From the IMG/VR virus record IMGVR_UViG_3300050821_005090, positions 1 to 46,891 of that record: a stretch of 46,891 bases of DNA, one strand, 5' to 3'. Numbering within the stretch: the stretch's first letter is position 1; each line of letters starts with the position of its first letter. This document shows positions 6,782 through 12,470 of the stretch, in pieces. The notes under the pieces were generated by a model. That model did not search any database. It was not told the DNA's origin and saw only the letters and a program-made list of their open reading frames with translations. This DNA is from a virus. The translations under genes were made by a program, and so were the position numbers.

Positions 6782-6963
6782 GATTGCACCGCGCACGCAT
6801 TGAGAAAGCGCTGGCGATCAAAGCGCGGATTATCGCGTGCCAGCATATCGGCCAGTTTGAACGTCAGCGTATCGATCGCGTAGACGGGCTCTTCGTAATC
6901 GCGTACCGCGACGCGCGACTCAGCGCATACGCGCGCAATGGCAATGTAGTCTTTTCTGGTCAT
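6778..6963 (-). CDS. Phage hypothetical protein MTRKDY, 61 aa
   Basis: It begins MTRKDYIAIARV and ends FDRQRFLNACAVQS. The pattern MTRKDY...FDRxRFLxAC is familiar from small uncharacterised phage proteins. It is preceded by the leader TTAGGAGTAAAGAGCC-ATG, identical at two other early genes, and ends in the GTGCAATCATGA junction shared with them. Confidence 0.75.
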   Translation of the reverse strand: MTRKDYIAIARVCAESRVAVRDYEEPVYAIDTLTFKLADMLARDNPRFDRQRFLNACAVQS

Positions 6964-6979
6964 GGCTCTTTACTCCTAA
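6961..6979 (-). repeat. Translation leader repeat, copy 1
   Basis: The 19 bases from ATG back through GAGCC to TTAGGAG are identical at 7509-7527 and 8235-8253. The AGGAG core lies about 9 bases before each ATG, so the repeated unit is a ribosome-binding leader. Confidence 0.9.
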
Positions 6980-7035
6980 TGGCGCGAATTGCACCCCATA
7001 ACGGCCGCGTGATCGCAGCCGCTACAGGGTGAAAT

Positions 7036-7236
7036 TTACGCTCGGTTGCGTTCCATTTCCTCGCGCCATACCGCGTCTGCGGCTAACTTGACAGTCAGCG
7101 CCGCGTTGACGCCTTTGTCGGTGTGCGCGTAGGCGTAGCGCATGTCGCACGCCTTTGTGCCATACACGCGGCAGAGCTCGACGGTGAAAGCGTTGTCGGC
7201 ATTGATGGCCGCTTCGTAGAGTTTGAAGTTTGTCAT
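7036..7236 (-). CDS. Hypothetical protein, 66 aa
   Basis: No assigned family. It begins MTNFKLYEAAINADNAF and ends in a helical, charged EEMERNRA. The start overlaps the previous stop by ATGA inside the GTGCAATCATGA junction. A 72-base gap with the leader of the next cassette follows. Confidence 0.7.
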   Translation of the reverse strand: MTNFKLYEAAINADNAFTVELCRVYGTKACDMRYAYAHTDKGVNAALTVKLAADAVWREEMERNRA

Positions 7237-7511
7237 GATTGCACCTCACCATAGGCGATTGCGAACAGCGGTTCACGCGTACCGCGTGCAATCACTACAA
7301 TGTTGTATTGGTCGTCTTCAATCGCGACACGGCCAGCGCTCGAATGCGTGATGTAGCCTTCTGCGCGCATGTAGCGAAGGATTGCGCGAGGGCTGCGGTC
7401 ACAGACCGATACGTGACACGCGCCTACCTTGTGCCAGTTATTCCATTGCCAGCCACCACCATCACGCCATGCGTCGATTGACAGAATTGAAACAGTTTGC
7501 GGTTCATTCAT
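7233..7511 (-). CDS. Hypothetical protein, 92 aa
   Basis: The sequence contains GGGWQWNNWHKVG and a later SPRAILRYMRAEGYI that could be a small winged-helix-like fold. It is expressed from the promoter/operator repeat 7508-7626 through the shared AGGAG leader, and ends in VQS at the shared junction. The function is unknown. Confidence 0.72.
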   Translation of the reverse strand: MNEPQTVSILSIDAWRDGGGWQWNNWHKVGACHVSVCDRSPRAILRYMRAEGYITHSSAGRVAIEDDQYNIVVIARGTREPLFAIAYGEVQS

Positions 7512-7626
7512 GGCTCTTTACTCCTAAATAATGTGAGACAATTCGAGACAATGCCAAGGTAACACAGTCTCAAATTGTGTCAAGTTTTATTTTCACAAAA
7601 GAAGCGGATCGGTCGATTGCGTCTCA
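7508..7626 (-). repeat. Promoter/operator repeat, copy A
   Basis: About 119 bases align with 8234-8349 at roughly 90 percent identity with one 4-base gap. Read on the minus strand the unit holds a remnant of the 3' end of an HTH gene (codons for ETQSTDPLLL and stop), a TTGACA promoter, GAGAC-type half-sites and the ribosome leader. Confidence 0.93.
7556..7583 (-). promoter_or_regulatory. Sigma70-type early promoter A with operator-like half-sites
   Basis: The -35 is TTGACA (7583-7578), the spacer 16 bases and the -10 TACCTT (7561-7556). GAGACAAT half-sites at 7535-7542 and 7545-7552 lie 10 bp apart just downstream of the -10, and further GAGAC copies lie in the spacer and upstream of the -35. 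That layout suggests repression by a protein covering the promoter. Confidence 0.6.
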
Positions 7627-7827
7627 TGACGGTAAACCGTAATAGATTGCTTTGAGCGCTTGGAGCTTGGCGTAGCCTTCCGGCCAATTGCTGCGCAGCG
7701 TCGGCCAGTCCCAGCCAAACGCGCCACCACCGTCAAATGCGCGCTTGTAGGCGCGAAGGATCGCCGAGTATTGGCGATTCGCTCCACGCTTGCTACGCGG
7801 TTCGCTATTGGCAATGGCGGGCATCAT
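7624..7827 (-). CDS. Hypothetical protein, 67 aa
   Basis: The protein contains a basic N-terminus and the well-ordered segment GGAFGWDWPTLRSNWPEGY followed by a C-terminal helix. Its start overlaps the preceding stop within the GTGCAATCATGA junction; a second in-frame ATG follows immediately. The overlapping minus frame at 7593-7814 is rejected because it merely runs into the decayed HTH tail. Confidence 0.68.
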   Translation of the reverse strand: MMPAIANSEPRSKRGANRQYSAILRAYKRAFDGGGAFGWDWPTLRSNWPEGYAKLQALKAIYYGLPS

Positions 7828-8237
7828 GATTGCACCAGTTCGGTCGGATATTCATATGGCGCCGATAGCGTCTGTTCAAACACTTCGGCAATGTAGTCTT
7901 TGATATCGCGCACATTGCGGCCGGACACGCGAATATCGAAGCCACCAATGAATGACGGGGTAATCGTGACCACATGCTCGGACCAACCACAATATCCGCC
8001 ATGCTCGTCCATGTGGTGAAATGAAGTGTTAATCACGATGCGCGAATCGGTGCACGCGTCGATATCGACATGCGAGTCGCTGTCGAAGCCTGAACCGCTC
8101 GGCAATACGTGCTTGTCAATGTGTTCGATGCGATCGGACCAGCGCTCAAACCATTCGCGATGCGTGTCTAGCGTCTTGGCGCAATGGCGCCGAGCCTGCA
8201 GAATGTTGGCAAGCTCCTCATATAGCTTTTTAGTCAT
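7824..8237 (-). CDS. Hypothetical protein, 137 aa
   Basis: It begins MTKKLYEELANILQARRHC with a helical N-terminus, followed by acidic and histidine-rich sequence (GFDSDSHVDIDACTD, FHHMDEHGGYCGWSEH) and a C-terminal region with FDIRVSGRNVRDIKDYI. Metal binding is conceivable. It is driven by promoter copy B with the shared leader and ends in VQS. It is the first gene of its cassette. Confidence 0.72.
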   Translation of the reverse strand: MTKKLYEELANILQARRHCAKTLDTHREWFERWSDRIEHIDKHVLPSGSGFDSDSHVDIDACTDSRIVINTSFHHMDEHGGYCGWSEHVVTITPSFIGGFDIRVSGRNVRDIKDYIAEVFEQTLSAPYEYPTELVQS

Positions 8238-8349
8238 GGCTCTTTACTCCTAATGTTGAAACAATTCGAGACAATGCCAAAGTAACACAGTCTCACGTTG
8301 TGTCAAGTTTTATTTTCACAATAGTAGCGGATCTGTCGATTGTGTCTCA
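8234..8349 (-). repeat. Promoter/operator repeat, copy B
   Basis: It aligns with 7508-7626. In this copy the upstream end is the intact 3' end of the 62-residue HTH gene (8316-8504), so the duplicated unit originally spanned the end of that gene, its downstream promoter and the leader of the next gene. Confidence 0.93.
8279..8306 (-). promoter_or_regulatory. Sigma70-type early promoter B with operator-like half-sites
   Basis: The -35 TTGACA (8306-8301) and -10 TACTTT (8284-8279) are separated by 16 bases. Half-sites GAAACAAT (8258-8265) and GAGACAAT (8268-8275) lie 10 bp apart downstream of the -10, with GAGAC motifs in the spacer and upstream as in copy A. Confidence 0.62.
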
Positions 8350-8504
8350 CTTTCGACCGTTTTAAGCGCGCGATAGAGCCGCGCACGCGAGCCACCGACC
8401 ACTAACAGCACATCGGCCGGCTTGAGGCCGGTGTCGATGAGCGCATGGGCTTTTAGCCCGTCCAGGCGAAGCTGCTGGCGTTGAATTTTGCGGCGATGCA
8501 TCAT
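8316..8504 (-). CDS. Small HTH protein, resolvase-type helix-turn-helix, 62 aa
   Basis: Residues about 18-47 (LKAHALIDTGLKPADVLLV then GSRARLYRAL) resemble the HTH_7 domain at the end of serine resolvases and invertases, without a catalytic domain. It ends in QSTDPLLL, the D-P-L-L tail. It is the first gene of the leftward arm, behind the promoter at 8532-8560, with AGGGG 6 bases before the ATG. A DNA-binding regulator is inferred. Confidence 0.65.
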   Translation of the reverse strand: MMHRRKIQRQQLRLDGLKAHALIDTGLKPADVLLVVGGSRARLYRALKTVESETQSTDPLLL

Positions 8505-8531
8505 ATTTACCCCTAAGCTGTTGAATACTAA

Positions 8532-8560
8532 TGTATATCACGGATTGTGAGTAAAAGCAA
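8532..8560 (-). promoter_or_regulatory. Leftward early promoter
   Basis: The -35 TTGCTT (8560-8555), a 17-base spacer ending in TGA (extended -10 context) and -10 TATACA (8537-8532) stand about 28 bases upstream of the HTH gene start. Confidence 0.55.
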
Positions 8561-8655
8561 GAAATGTTGAGAATAGCTAGTTGTGCATATGTGCATACAT
8601 GTGCAGCGTAACTGAGTATCAGTCTCCCCGCCAGGATTATTAGGCTCCCTATTTT

Positions 8656-8692
8656 TATATATATATATATATACACTAGGAACACTAGGAAC
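8656..8692. repeat. (TA)9 tract plus tandem ACTAGGAAC
   Basis: Eighteen bases of alternating TA are followed by two adjacent copies of ACTAGGAAC. TAGGAACAC (8677-8685) has an exact inverted match at 8722-8730. This is easily melted DNA next to paired sites. Confidence 0.85.
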
Positions 8693-8827
8693 ATGAACAT
8701 TCTTTTCCCCGGGAAATACAGGTGTTCCTACTTCGACCGTCTTAAAATTATCGACTAGGCACAACAGGCACAGCCGCGCCAGGCGTATGGCGATCTCATA
8801 ACATCGCATGTTGTCTCGCATCGTCTT

Positions 8828-8962
8828 GTTTGTTGCAGCGCAAGAGAGTTTGTTGCATCGCGGCATTGATGACGGCCGCCGATTTTTAGAAATGAGGGAA
8901 GGCCCCGGGGGAGCCCCTTTCGAGGAGGTAGGCTTCTGGCGGCGAGCGGCCGCTTTGTTGCA
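8828..8962. repeat. Three TTTGTTGCA iterons
   Basis: Copies start at 8829, 8849 and 8954. The first two are exactly 20 bp apart and the third 105 bp further on, both near whole numbers of helical turns. They may be binding sites for a replication or regulatory protein. Confidence 0.6.
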
Positions 8963-9045
8963 AGCGCCACCAGCAAATAGTTAAGACGTACAGAGACAAT
9001 CTAAGACGCTACCGCTGCCCCCTCTTTTCCGGTACCTTGATACCT

Positions 9046-9417
9046 ATGGCAAACGAAGACGACGCCGATATATCTGAATTAGCCAGAAGCCACGCGCCCC
9101 GGGCGATCGAGTTGCTGGCTGATGCGATGGAGGTGGCCGAGACGGACAAGGATCGCATTCGCGCAGCCGAAGCGATCCTGGACCGGGGGTATGGGAAGCC
9201 TTCTCAGGCGATCATCGCGATTCCCGCGACCCGCCGCCAGGCCCTCGCCGCCGCGGCGTTCAACGATGATCAGTTGGTGGCCATCATCGAGCGCAAGGCG
9301 CTGCCTAAGTTGGCCCCCTCGCAGCCGATGGTCACGATTGGCGCCAAGCCTCGCGGCTTCTATGCCTCGCACGGCCCCGCCGAGTCGTTTCCTGATTTAG
9401 ATCCGCTGCTCAAGTGA
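9046..9417 (+). CDS. terS: Terminase small subunit
   Basis: The 123-residue protein begins MANEDDADISELARSHAPRA and contains a helical segment ending in AAEAILDRGYGKPSQAI, a pattern I recognise in phage small terminase subunits. Its gene ends in a GTGA overlap with the large subunit gene. It would recognise the packaging site and assemble on DNA. No ribosome site precedes either ATG 9046 or the in-frame TTG 9037, so initiation is unusual. The protein ends SFPDLDPLLK, the shared D-P-L-L tail. Confidence 0.75.
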   Translation: MANEDDADISELARSHAPRAIELLADAMEVAETDKDRIRAAEAILDRGYGKPSQAIIAIPATRRQALAAAAFNDDQLVAIIERKALPKLAPSQPMVTIGAKPRGFYASHGPAESFPDLDPLLK

Positions 9418-10490
9418 ACCAAACCCTCTCGCCCGAGTTTGCGGCACAGGAATATCTAAGACGAACCCGCGCCCGCGCATCCCTGCTAGAGTATTCCCAA
9501 GCGATTGATATTCCAGGCGTGCCGTTGCTCGACACCCCGGATGAAGCCGAAGATATCGAGATTGGCGAAACCATCATCGAGGGCGCGGGCAGGCTCAAGA
9601 ATCGGTTTGAGGAAACACCGACCGTTTACGAGCCGGTCGAGCTGCGTCTGGCCGTGCACCACGCCTTGATGATGCAGAAGATTCAAAAGTGCATCGAGAC
9701 CAAGCGCGGCCGGCAAATTATTTTGGCGCCCCCCGGCTCGGCCAAGTCGACCTATGTCAGTGTCGTCGGCTCCAGTTGGGCGATGGGGCGCAAAAAGAAC
9801 ACGCAAGTCATTCTCGGCTCCTATGCGACCGGCATTGCCGCCAAGCAATCGCGCAAAGTCAGGGCCATCGTGCGCGATCCGCGCTGGAGCGCCATTTGGC
9901 CTTCTCGTCCGACGCTTGCCGATGATCAACGCGCGATCGATGATTGGTCCTTGACCAATGGCTCCTCGATGATGGCGGCAGGGATGCTCGCCGGCATCAC
10001 CGGTAATCGATGCGATCTGTTGCTACTCGATGATCCGGTGGCGAATCGCGAGCAAGCGGACTCCGCCACCATCCGCGAGAAGATCTATTCAGAATACATC
10101 GATACTGCGATGACGCGCGCGAAGCCGTGGATGTCTGTGGTACTGGTAATGACTCGTTGGCACGAAGAGGACTTGGTCGGCCTGATTCTCCCCGAGAACT
10201 ACGAAGGCGAGTCGGGCCTGATCCACTGCCGCGACGGCCAGTATTGGGACGTACTGTGTATTCCGGCCGAGTGCGAGCGCGAAGATGACGTGCTTAATCG
10301 TAAGATCGGAGAGTTTCTCTGGCCTGAGTTCTGGCCGCGCGAGCATTGGTCAGTGTGGCGGGACAACCCGCGTGCCGCGCGCACCTGGGCCGCGCTCTTT
10401 CAACAGCGCCCCGCGCCCTATGGGGGTATCCATTTCAATCGCGAGATGTTTCAGTACTACAATGCCGATTTGCCCCGGAGCGATGCATGA
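9414..10490 (+). CDS. terL: Terminase large subunit, ATPase half (split gene)
   Basis: The 358-residue product carries the packaging ATPase: Walker A APPGSAKST at 105-113, Walker B DLLLLDDPV at 201-209, and the TRWHEEDL motif at about 247. It ends after FNREMFQYYNADLP, exactly where phage TerL proteins normally pass from ATPase to nuclease domain. The nuclease is encoded separately at 10744-11391. The GTG start overlaps the terS stop (GTGA), and its own stop overlaps the start of the inserted 86-residue gene (ATGA). The split is between domains and both halves look intact, so function as two interacting polypeptides is plausible. Confidence 0.9.
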   Translation: MNQTLSPEFAAQEYLRRTRARASLLEYSQAIDIPGVPLLDTPDEAEDIEIGETIIEGAGRLKNRFEETPTVYEPVELRLAVHHALMMQKIQKCIETKRGRQIILAPPGSAKSTYVSVVGSSWAMGRKKNTQVILGSYATGIAAKQSRKVRAIVRDPRWSAIWPSRPTLADDQRAIDDWSLTNGSSMMAAGMLAGITGNRCDLLLLDDPVANREQADSATIREKIYSEYIDTAMTRAKPWMSVVLVMTRWHEEDLVGLILPENYEGESGLIHCRDGQYWDVLCIPAECEREDDVLNRKIGEFLWPEFWPREHWSVWRDNPRAARTWAALFQQRPAPYGGIHFNREMFQYYNADLPRSDA

Positions 10491-10747
10491 TCACTACTAA
10501 AAGCTACGCTTACAAAGTGCTACTATTCATGGATCTATTTGTCTGCGCCTTGGTGTTTCGCGATCCTGACGTGACGATATCTTCGGAAGTCGGCTTGGCG
10601 ATGCAGCGCGCGATACCGCCGTGGTGGGCGACTTTCACCAATTCGTTTCTTAATCTGATCAGAAAAGGCCATTGCCAACTGGCGATCGGCGAGGACATCG
10701 AGCGGGCGCAAGTTGCGATCAAATACCTGCAGACGAAACAAGTGTGA
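10487..10747 (+). CDS. Small phage protein inserted between TerL halves, 86 aa
   Basis: The protein has a hydrophobic N-terminal segment (YKVLLFMDLFVCALVF), then DPDVTISSEVG, a central PPWWATFTNSF and KGHCQLAIGEDIERAQ. This D-E/V-TISS...HC arrangement recalls small uncharacterised phage proteins usually found elsewhere in late regions. Both ends are coupled: ATGA with the ATPase gene and GTGA with the nuclease gene. It contains no nuclease, intein or intron motif, so it looks like an ordinary gene sitting inside the terminase. Confidence 0.75.
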   Translation: MITTKSYAYKVLLFMDLFVCALVFRDPDVTISSEVGLAMQRAIPPWWATFTNSFLNLIRKGHCQLAIGEDIERAQVAIKYLQTKQV

Positions 10748-11391
10748 GCTACGCGTATCTGCTGCCATATGAGGATAAAGCACTACCGCTCTCCTTGCGC
10801 ATGTACGGGGCCTCGGACTACGCGACGATGGAGATCCAGCACGGCAAGCGTGAACCGGATTTCACCGAGCACGGGGTTTGGGGCGTCGATCGGGTGGGGG
10901 ATCTGTGGTTCACCGACTGGTTTTTTAAGCAGTGCGAAACGGATGTCGGCATTGCGCAGTTCATTCGCTTGGTGGGGCTCTACAAACCGGTTCGATGGGC
11001 GAATGAAGGCGGTCTGATCGATAAGGCGATCGGCCCTGCGATTCGCAGCGCCATGCAGCATGCGCAAAAGTTCACCGCAATCGAGATGCTGCCTTCGCTC
11101 GATGACAAATCGATCAAGCTGCAGGCGTTCCATGCGCGGGCGACCGCTCGAACGGTTCACTTTCCGTTGCGGCGTGCCTGGACCGATCATGTGGTTGATC
11201 AACTGTGCAAGTTCCCCGGGGGCAAGCACGATGATGCCTGCGATGTGTGCGGGCTCGCGGGGCGGTTGGTTGATAAAATGATGGACGCGCGTATAGTATC
11301 GGCGGAAGCTAAGCCCTTACTCATCCCGTTCACGGAAAAATGGATCGAGTATAACGATCGCGAGACGAAGCCGAAGGTTCGCTATTTCTAG
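10744..11391 (+). CDS. terL: Terminase large subunit, nuclease half (split gene)
   Basis: The 215-residue product carries the RNase H-like nuclease domain of TerL: D25 in YGASDY, the HGVWGVD strand at 43-49, ANEGG at 86-90, and the final KHDDACD at 161-167. It starts with GTG overlapping the preceding stop, and residues 1-19 appear to be the former interdomain linker. Together with the ATPase half it gives about 573 residues, a normal TerL total. It should cut the concatemer into genome lengths. Confidence 0.88.
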   Translation: MSYAYLLPYEDKALPLSLRMYGASDYATMEIQHGKREPDFTEHGVWGVDRVGDLWFTDWFFKQCETDVGIAQFIRLVGLYKPVRWANEGGLIDKAIGPAIRSAMQHAQKFTAIEMLPSLDDKSIKLQAFHARATARTVHFPLRRAWTDHVVDQLCKFPGGKHDDACDVCGLAGRLVDKMMDARIVSAEAKPLLIPFTEKWIEYNDRETKPKVRYF

Positions 11392-11399
11392 GAGGTACG

Positions 11400-11582
11400 G
11401 TGGCGCAAGTCAACTCAGAACCCGGCAAGAATCAGATCTTCGCCAACGTCACAGTATCTTCAGCGGTGGCTGAAGTGGGCACCACGGACACCAAGGTCAA
11501 AGCAGCCGCTATCATCGTCCCTTACAGTCAAATCGAACCAGGCACGACGAACGATCCTGCCTTGAAGCCCAAAAGGAGTTAG
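11400..11582 (+). CDS. Tandem duplicated small protein, copy 1, 60 aa
   Basis: A GTG start sits behind a GGAGG ribosome site. It shares MAQVNSEPGKNQ, a central IVPY and the C-terminal PKRS with the next gene, so the two are tandem duplicates. No domain is recognised; possibly a minor head protein because of its place between terminase and portal. Confidence 0.7.
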   Translation: MAQVNSEPGKNQIFANVTVSSAVAEVGTTDTKVKAAAIIVPYSQIEPGTTNDPALKPKRS

Positions 11583-11583
11583 C

Positions 11584-11766
11584 ATGGCACAAGTCAATTC
11601 GGAGCCTGGCAAGAATCAGACTTCTGCCAATGTCGCGGTGCCCCCTGATGTCCCTGAATACGGGGCGTCCGCTTCCCGCGCATCAGCCACGGCTACCATC
11701 GTGCCGTATATGCAGCATGAACCAGGCACGACCAGTGATATCGTGCTCAGACCGAAGAGGAGTTAA
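11584..11766 (+). CDS. Tandem duplicated small protein, copy 2, 60 aa
   Basis: It is the same length as the gene before it and shares its N- and C-termini, with a diverged middle. Its ribosome site AGGAG is formed by the last codons of copy 1. The function is unknown. Confidence 0.7.
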   Translation: MAQVNSEPGKNQTSANVAVPPDVPEYGASASRASATATIVPYMQHEPGTTSDIVLRPKRS

Positions 11767-11769
11767 GAC

Positions 11770-11985
11770 ATGGCCGCACAAACAGGACTCGGCAGCTCCC
11801 CAGGAGTTCCCACCAATCTGCCCACGGTGACGGCGCAGCTCACGACGCAGACCAATACGTCGGTGCTGGGGGCCACGGGGCTTAATTCCGTGGTTCAGGC
11901 CGAACAGGCGCTTGCTGTCGCCGGTCCCAATTACTATTCGCCTGGGCAGCAAAACATCGGCGCTCCTGCAGGCGGGGGGCCGTAA
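11770..11985 (+). CDS. Small Ser/Thr/Gly-rich protein, 71 aa
   Basis: The segment SSPGVPTNLPTV recurs as SSPGVPNVLPTV in the next gene, so they appear to be a second duplicated pair. The end is glycine-rich (APAGGGP). AGGAG precedes the ATG. The function is unknown; minor virion component possible. Confidence 0.65.
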   Translation: MAAQTGLGSSPGVPTNLPTVTAQLTTQTNTSVLGATGLNSVVQAEQALAVAGPNYYSPGQQNIGAPAGGGP

Positions 11986-11988
11986 TTT

Positions 11989-12225
11989 GTGGCTCAAAGT
12001 TCGCCTGGCGTGCCGAATGTGCTACCGACGGTGGCGGCTTCATCGGCTACCCCCATCCTCACCGGCCCTCCGCTGACGGTCGGCGTTACGACCAACAGCA
12101 ACGTCTTTGCGACAGGCCAGACGAATGTATGGCCCGCGGTGCTGACTGAACGGGGGGTTGTCGTGACGCCGTTCAAGTACTCCACTCCGATTGTGTTACC
12201 CAACCAAGCAGGGCTCTTCCCATGA
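11989..12225 (+). CDS. Small Ser/Thr-rich protein, 78 aa
   Basis: It uses a GTG start 3 bases after the previous stop and shares the SSPGVP..LPTV N-terminus with it. The C-terminal half (FKYSTPIVLPNQAGLFP) is beta-prone. The stop overlaps the next start by ATGA. The function is unknown. Confidence 0.62.
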   Translation: MAQSSPGVPNVLPTVAASSATPILTGPPLTVGVTTNSNVFATGQTNVWPAVLTERGVVVTPFKYSTPIVLPNQAGLFP

Positions 12226-12467
12226 AACACTCGCGTCCTGGGTTTGCCGTTCGGTATAGCGATCAAGCGATTGCGAAACTGAATGACGATATGATTCCGG
12301 CAATCAATCGCAAGCAGGCGGCGCCCAATACGAATTTAAAAGAAGGCTCGCTCGATGAGCGCACGGCCGCGGCAATGGCGAAGCTCGCGAAAGAGCACCC
12401 CGCGCCCAATATTCTGGTCAACCCCAGCCCGACCGAACCGCCCAAAGTGTTGGAGCCAGGAAAATAG
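12222..12467 (+). CDS. Hypothetical protein before portal, 81 aa
   Basis: A helical, charged N-terminal half (YSDQAIAKLNDDMIPAINRK) is followed by a second helix (DERTAAAMAKLAKEH) and a proline-rich tail. It is coupled to the previous gene and ends 3 bases before the portal gene. The function is unknown. Confidence 0.68.
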   Translation: MKHSRPGFAVRYSDQAIAKLNDDMIPAINRKQAAPNTNLKEGSLDERTAAAMAKLAKEHPAPNILVNPSPTEPPKVLEPGK

Positions 12468-12470
12468 TCC

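Larger units (their letters stand above)
8505..9045. other. Divergent control region, 541 bp, possible origin
   Basis: No convincing gene lies here. The region separates the leftward early arm from the rightward late arm. It contains a leftward promoter (8532-8560), three TGTGCA units (8581-8606), a (TA)9 tract (8656-8673), a tandem ACTAGGAAC pair (8675-8692) with an inverted partner GTGTTCCTA (8722-8730), three TTTGTTGCA units (8829, 8849, 8954) and GAGACAAT-type sites at 8811-8818 and 8993-9000. No clear rightward promoter is visible. The mix of AT-rich tract and iterated sites fits a replication origin and/or lytic switch, which is inference. Confidence 0.5.

Noticed and set aside
7022-7291. 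Minus 89-codon frame
   Set aside because: It is a shifted-frame shadow of the 66-residue gene with its ATGA coupling.
7593-7814. Minus frame ending in ETQSTDPLLL
   Set aside because: Only the end resembles a protein, because it runs into the duplicated tail of the HTH gene; the 67-residue frame is better.
8362-8976. Three minus-strand frames in the divergent region
   Set aside because: They lack ribosome sites, cross the TA tract and promoter, and have no recognisable or well-ordered sequence.
9037-9045. TTG start for TerS
   Set aside because: ATG 9046 is the simpler choice; neither has a ribosome site.
10487-10747. Group I intron or intein in the terminase gene
   Set aside because: No endonuclease, intein blocks or intron core are seen; a coupled coding gene explains the segment better.
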